Shown: positions 48,142 to 48,939 of the stretch, in pieces | Position numbering within the stretch: position 1 is the first letter of the stretch | How the letters are laid out: each line of letters begins with the position of its first letter | From: Anaerolineaceae bacterium | GTDB taxonomy: Bacteria; Chloroflexota; Anaerolineae; Anaerolineales; Villigracilaceae | NCBI GenBank assembly: GCA_003598975.1 | Contig: QZIJ01000048.1 | Span: 1-48,939, forward strand | DNA length: 48,939 nt | Direction of reading: 5' to 3' | The notes under the pieces: generated by a model | Databases searched by the model: none | Told to the model about the DNA's origin: nothing | What the model saw: the letters and a program-made list of their open reading frames with translations, nothing else | Program-made: the position numbers and the translations under genes

Positions 48142-48939
48142 ATGTCGAAATTAGCCGTCATCGCCATCGGTGGCAACTCGCTAATCAAGGATGAATCCCA
48201 CAAGACTGTGGAGGATCAGTACCTCGCTGCAAAAGAGACATCCGTCCATATCGCGGACATGCTCGAAGCGGGCTGGGACGTGGCTATCGGTCATGGCAAC
48301 GGACCTCAGGTCGGGTTCATCCTCCGACGCTCGGAGATCGCCGCGAAGGTCGAGGGGATGCACGAAGTCCCGCTCGAAGTCTGCGGCGCGGACTCACAGG
48401 GCGCCATCGGTTACGCCCTCCAGCAGACCCTGCAAAACGAACTCAACCGCCGCAAGATCAAGAAATCGGTCGCGACGGTTGTCACGCAGGTGGCCGTGGA
48501 CGCGGAAGACAAGGCCTTCAAGGAACCGTCCAAGCCGATCGGTTCGTTCATGGACGAGGCCGAGGCCAAACGCCGACAAACGGAGCTCGGCTGGTCGGTC
48601 AAGGAAGACGCGGGGCGCGGCTGGCGTCGCGTCGTCGCTTCGCCTCTCCCAACCGAAGTTGTGGAACTTGAAGCGGTCGAGGCCCTCATCAAGGCTGGGA
48701 CGGTCGTCATCACCGTCGGTGGCGGAGGCATCCCCGTCATCCGTAAATCGGACGGTGAGTTGCAGGGTGTCGCGGCGGTCATTGACAAGGACTTTGCCTC
48801 GTCGTTGCTGGCGCGCCTCATCAAGGCTGACCTGTTTCTCATCTCCACCGCGGTGGAAAAAGTTGCCATTAACTTCGGCAAACCCGAACAGAAATGGCTC
48901 GATACGATGACCGTTGCCGAGGCGAAGCAGTATCTTGCA
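48142..48939 (+). CDS. arcC: Carbamate kinase, cut by the window end
   Basis: The first 266 codons of a protein of about 310. It transfers phosphate from carbamoyl phosphate to ADP, yielding ATP, CO2 and ammonia. Visible motifs are the N-terminal AVIAIGGNSLIKDE, IGHGNGPQVGF, VCGADSQGAIGYALQQ, WRRVVASPLPTEVVE, VITVGGGGIPVI and VIDKDFASSLLA. GGAG site five bases before the ATG, eight bases after the YgeW-like gene. It would harvest energy from the carbamoyl phosphate made by the two transferases upstream. Confidence 0.95.
   Translation, partial: MSKLAVIAIGGNSLIKDESHKTVEDQYLAAKETSVHIADMLEAGWDVAIGHGNGPQVGFILRRSEIAAKVEGMHEVPLEVCGADSQGAIGYALQQTLQNELNRRKIKKSVATVVTQVAVDAEDKAFKEPSKPIGSFMDEAEAKRRQTELGWSVKEDAGRGWRRVVASPLPTEVVELEAVEALIKAGTVVITVGGGGIPVIRKSDGELQGVAAVIDKDFASSLLARLIKADLFLISTAVEKVAINFGKPEQKWLDTMTVAEAKQYLA

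Noticed and set aside
48191-48910. 239-codon plus-strand frame at the right end
   Set aside because: It is the wrong frame of the carbamate kinase gene, which reads from 48142 to the window end.

Overview
The window looks like part of a Chloroflexota (probably Anaerolineae) chromosome of about 57% G+C. This assignment is inference, from the gene set (short alpha-type glutamine synthetase, fused NuoE-NuoF subunit, membrane-bound methylmalonyl-CoA decarboxylase, 8-oxoguanine and adenine deaminases with YgeW/YgeY-like genes) and from the abundance of short palindromic intergenic repeats. Several genes start directly 6-7 bases after a -10 hexamer, so leaderless mRNAs appear common. I saw no rRNA, tRNA, CRISPR array or intact insertion sequence.

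Layout. 1-1518: a TRAP-permease (DctM) remnant joined inside a short microhomology to the 3' two thirds of uvrB; this is a truncation or an assembly misjoin. 1580-4477 (minus strand): GAF/HD-GYP phosphodiesterase, an unknown small protein, an amphi-Trp protein and an aldo/keto reductase. 4595-7371 (plus): a decayed acyltransferase, a small membrane protein and a Tat-exported sulfatase-like enzyme. 7469-9865: an unusual cupredoxin-cytochrome c-cytochrome cd1 nitrite reductase standing alone. 9935-13185 (minus): glutamine synthetase, an EamA transporter and an AraC/methylguanine-DNA methyltransferase fusion. 13186-14052 holds only palindromic repeats. 14065-16048: an unknown gene plus a hydantoinase. 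16104-20277: lipoprotein, two tandem PlsC acyltransferases, PilZ protein, thiolase and a HEXXH protein. 20326-24067 (minus): all four subunits of a sodium-translocating methylmalonyl-CoA decarboxylase.

24229-27690 (minus) is the most striking region. aspS and asnS lie downstream of a previously unannotated 24-codon leader peptide containing Asn-Asn-Asn-Asn-Asp-Asn-Asp, mutually exclusive RNA hairpins and an intrinsic terminator. It reads as a textbook ribosome-mediated attenuator that would sense Asn (and Asp) tRNA charging. Upstream lie patB and, divergently, a formate dehydrogenase locus (28961-34530: NuoEF fusion, HoxU-like ferredoxin subunit, an embedded EamA transporter and a Cys-type FdhA).

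34574-40233 holds a transglutaminase-like protein, a GT4 glycosyltransferase followed by an A-T-TE NRPS-like enzyme, an RRM RNA-binding protein with a structured leader, and a SHOCT membrane protein. 40387-48939 is a purine-salvage/catabolism operon: 8-oxoguanine deaminase, small membrane protein, adenine deaminase, GntR/UTRA regulator, YgeY-like M20 hydrolase, two different carbamoyltransferases and carbamate kinase (cut by the window end). A consensus promoter with a palindromic operator at +1 precedes it. Together these genes suggest deamination of purines followed by recovery of carbamoyl phosphate as ATP.
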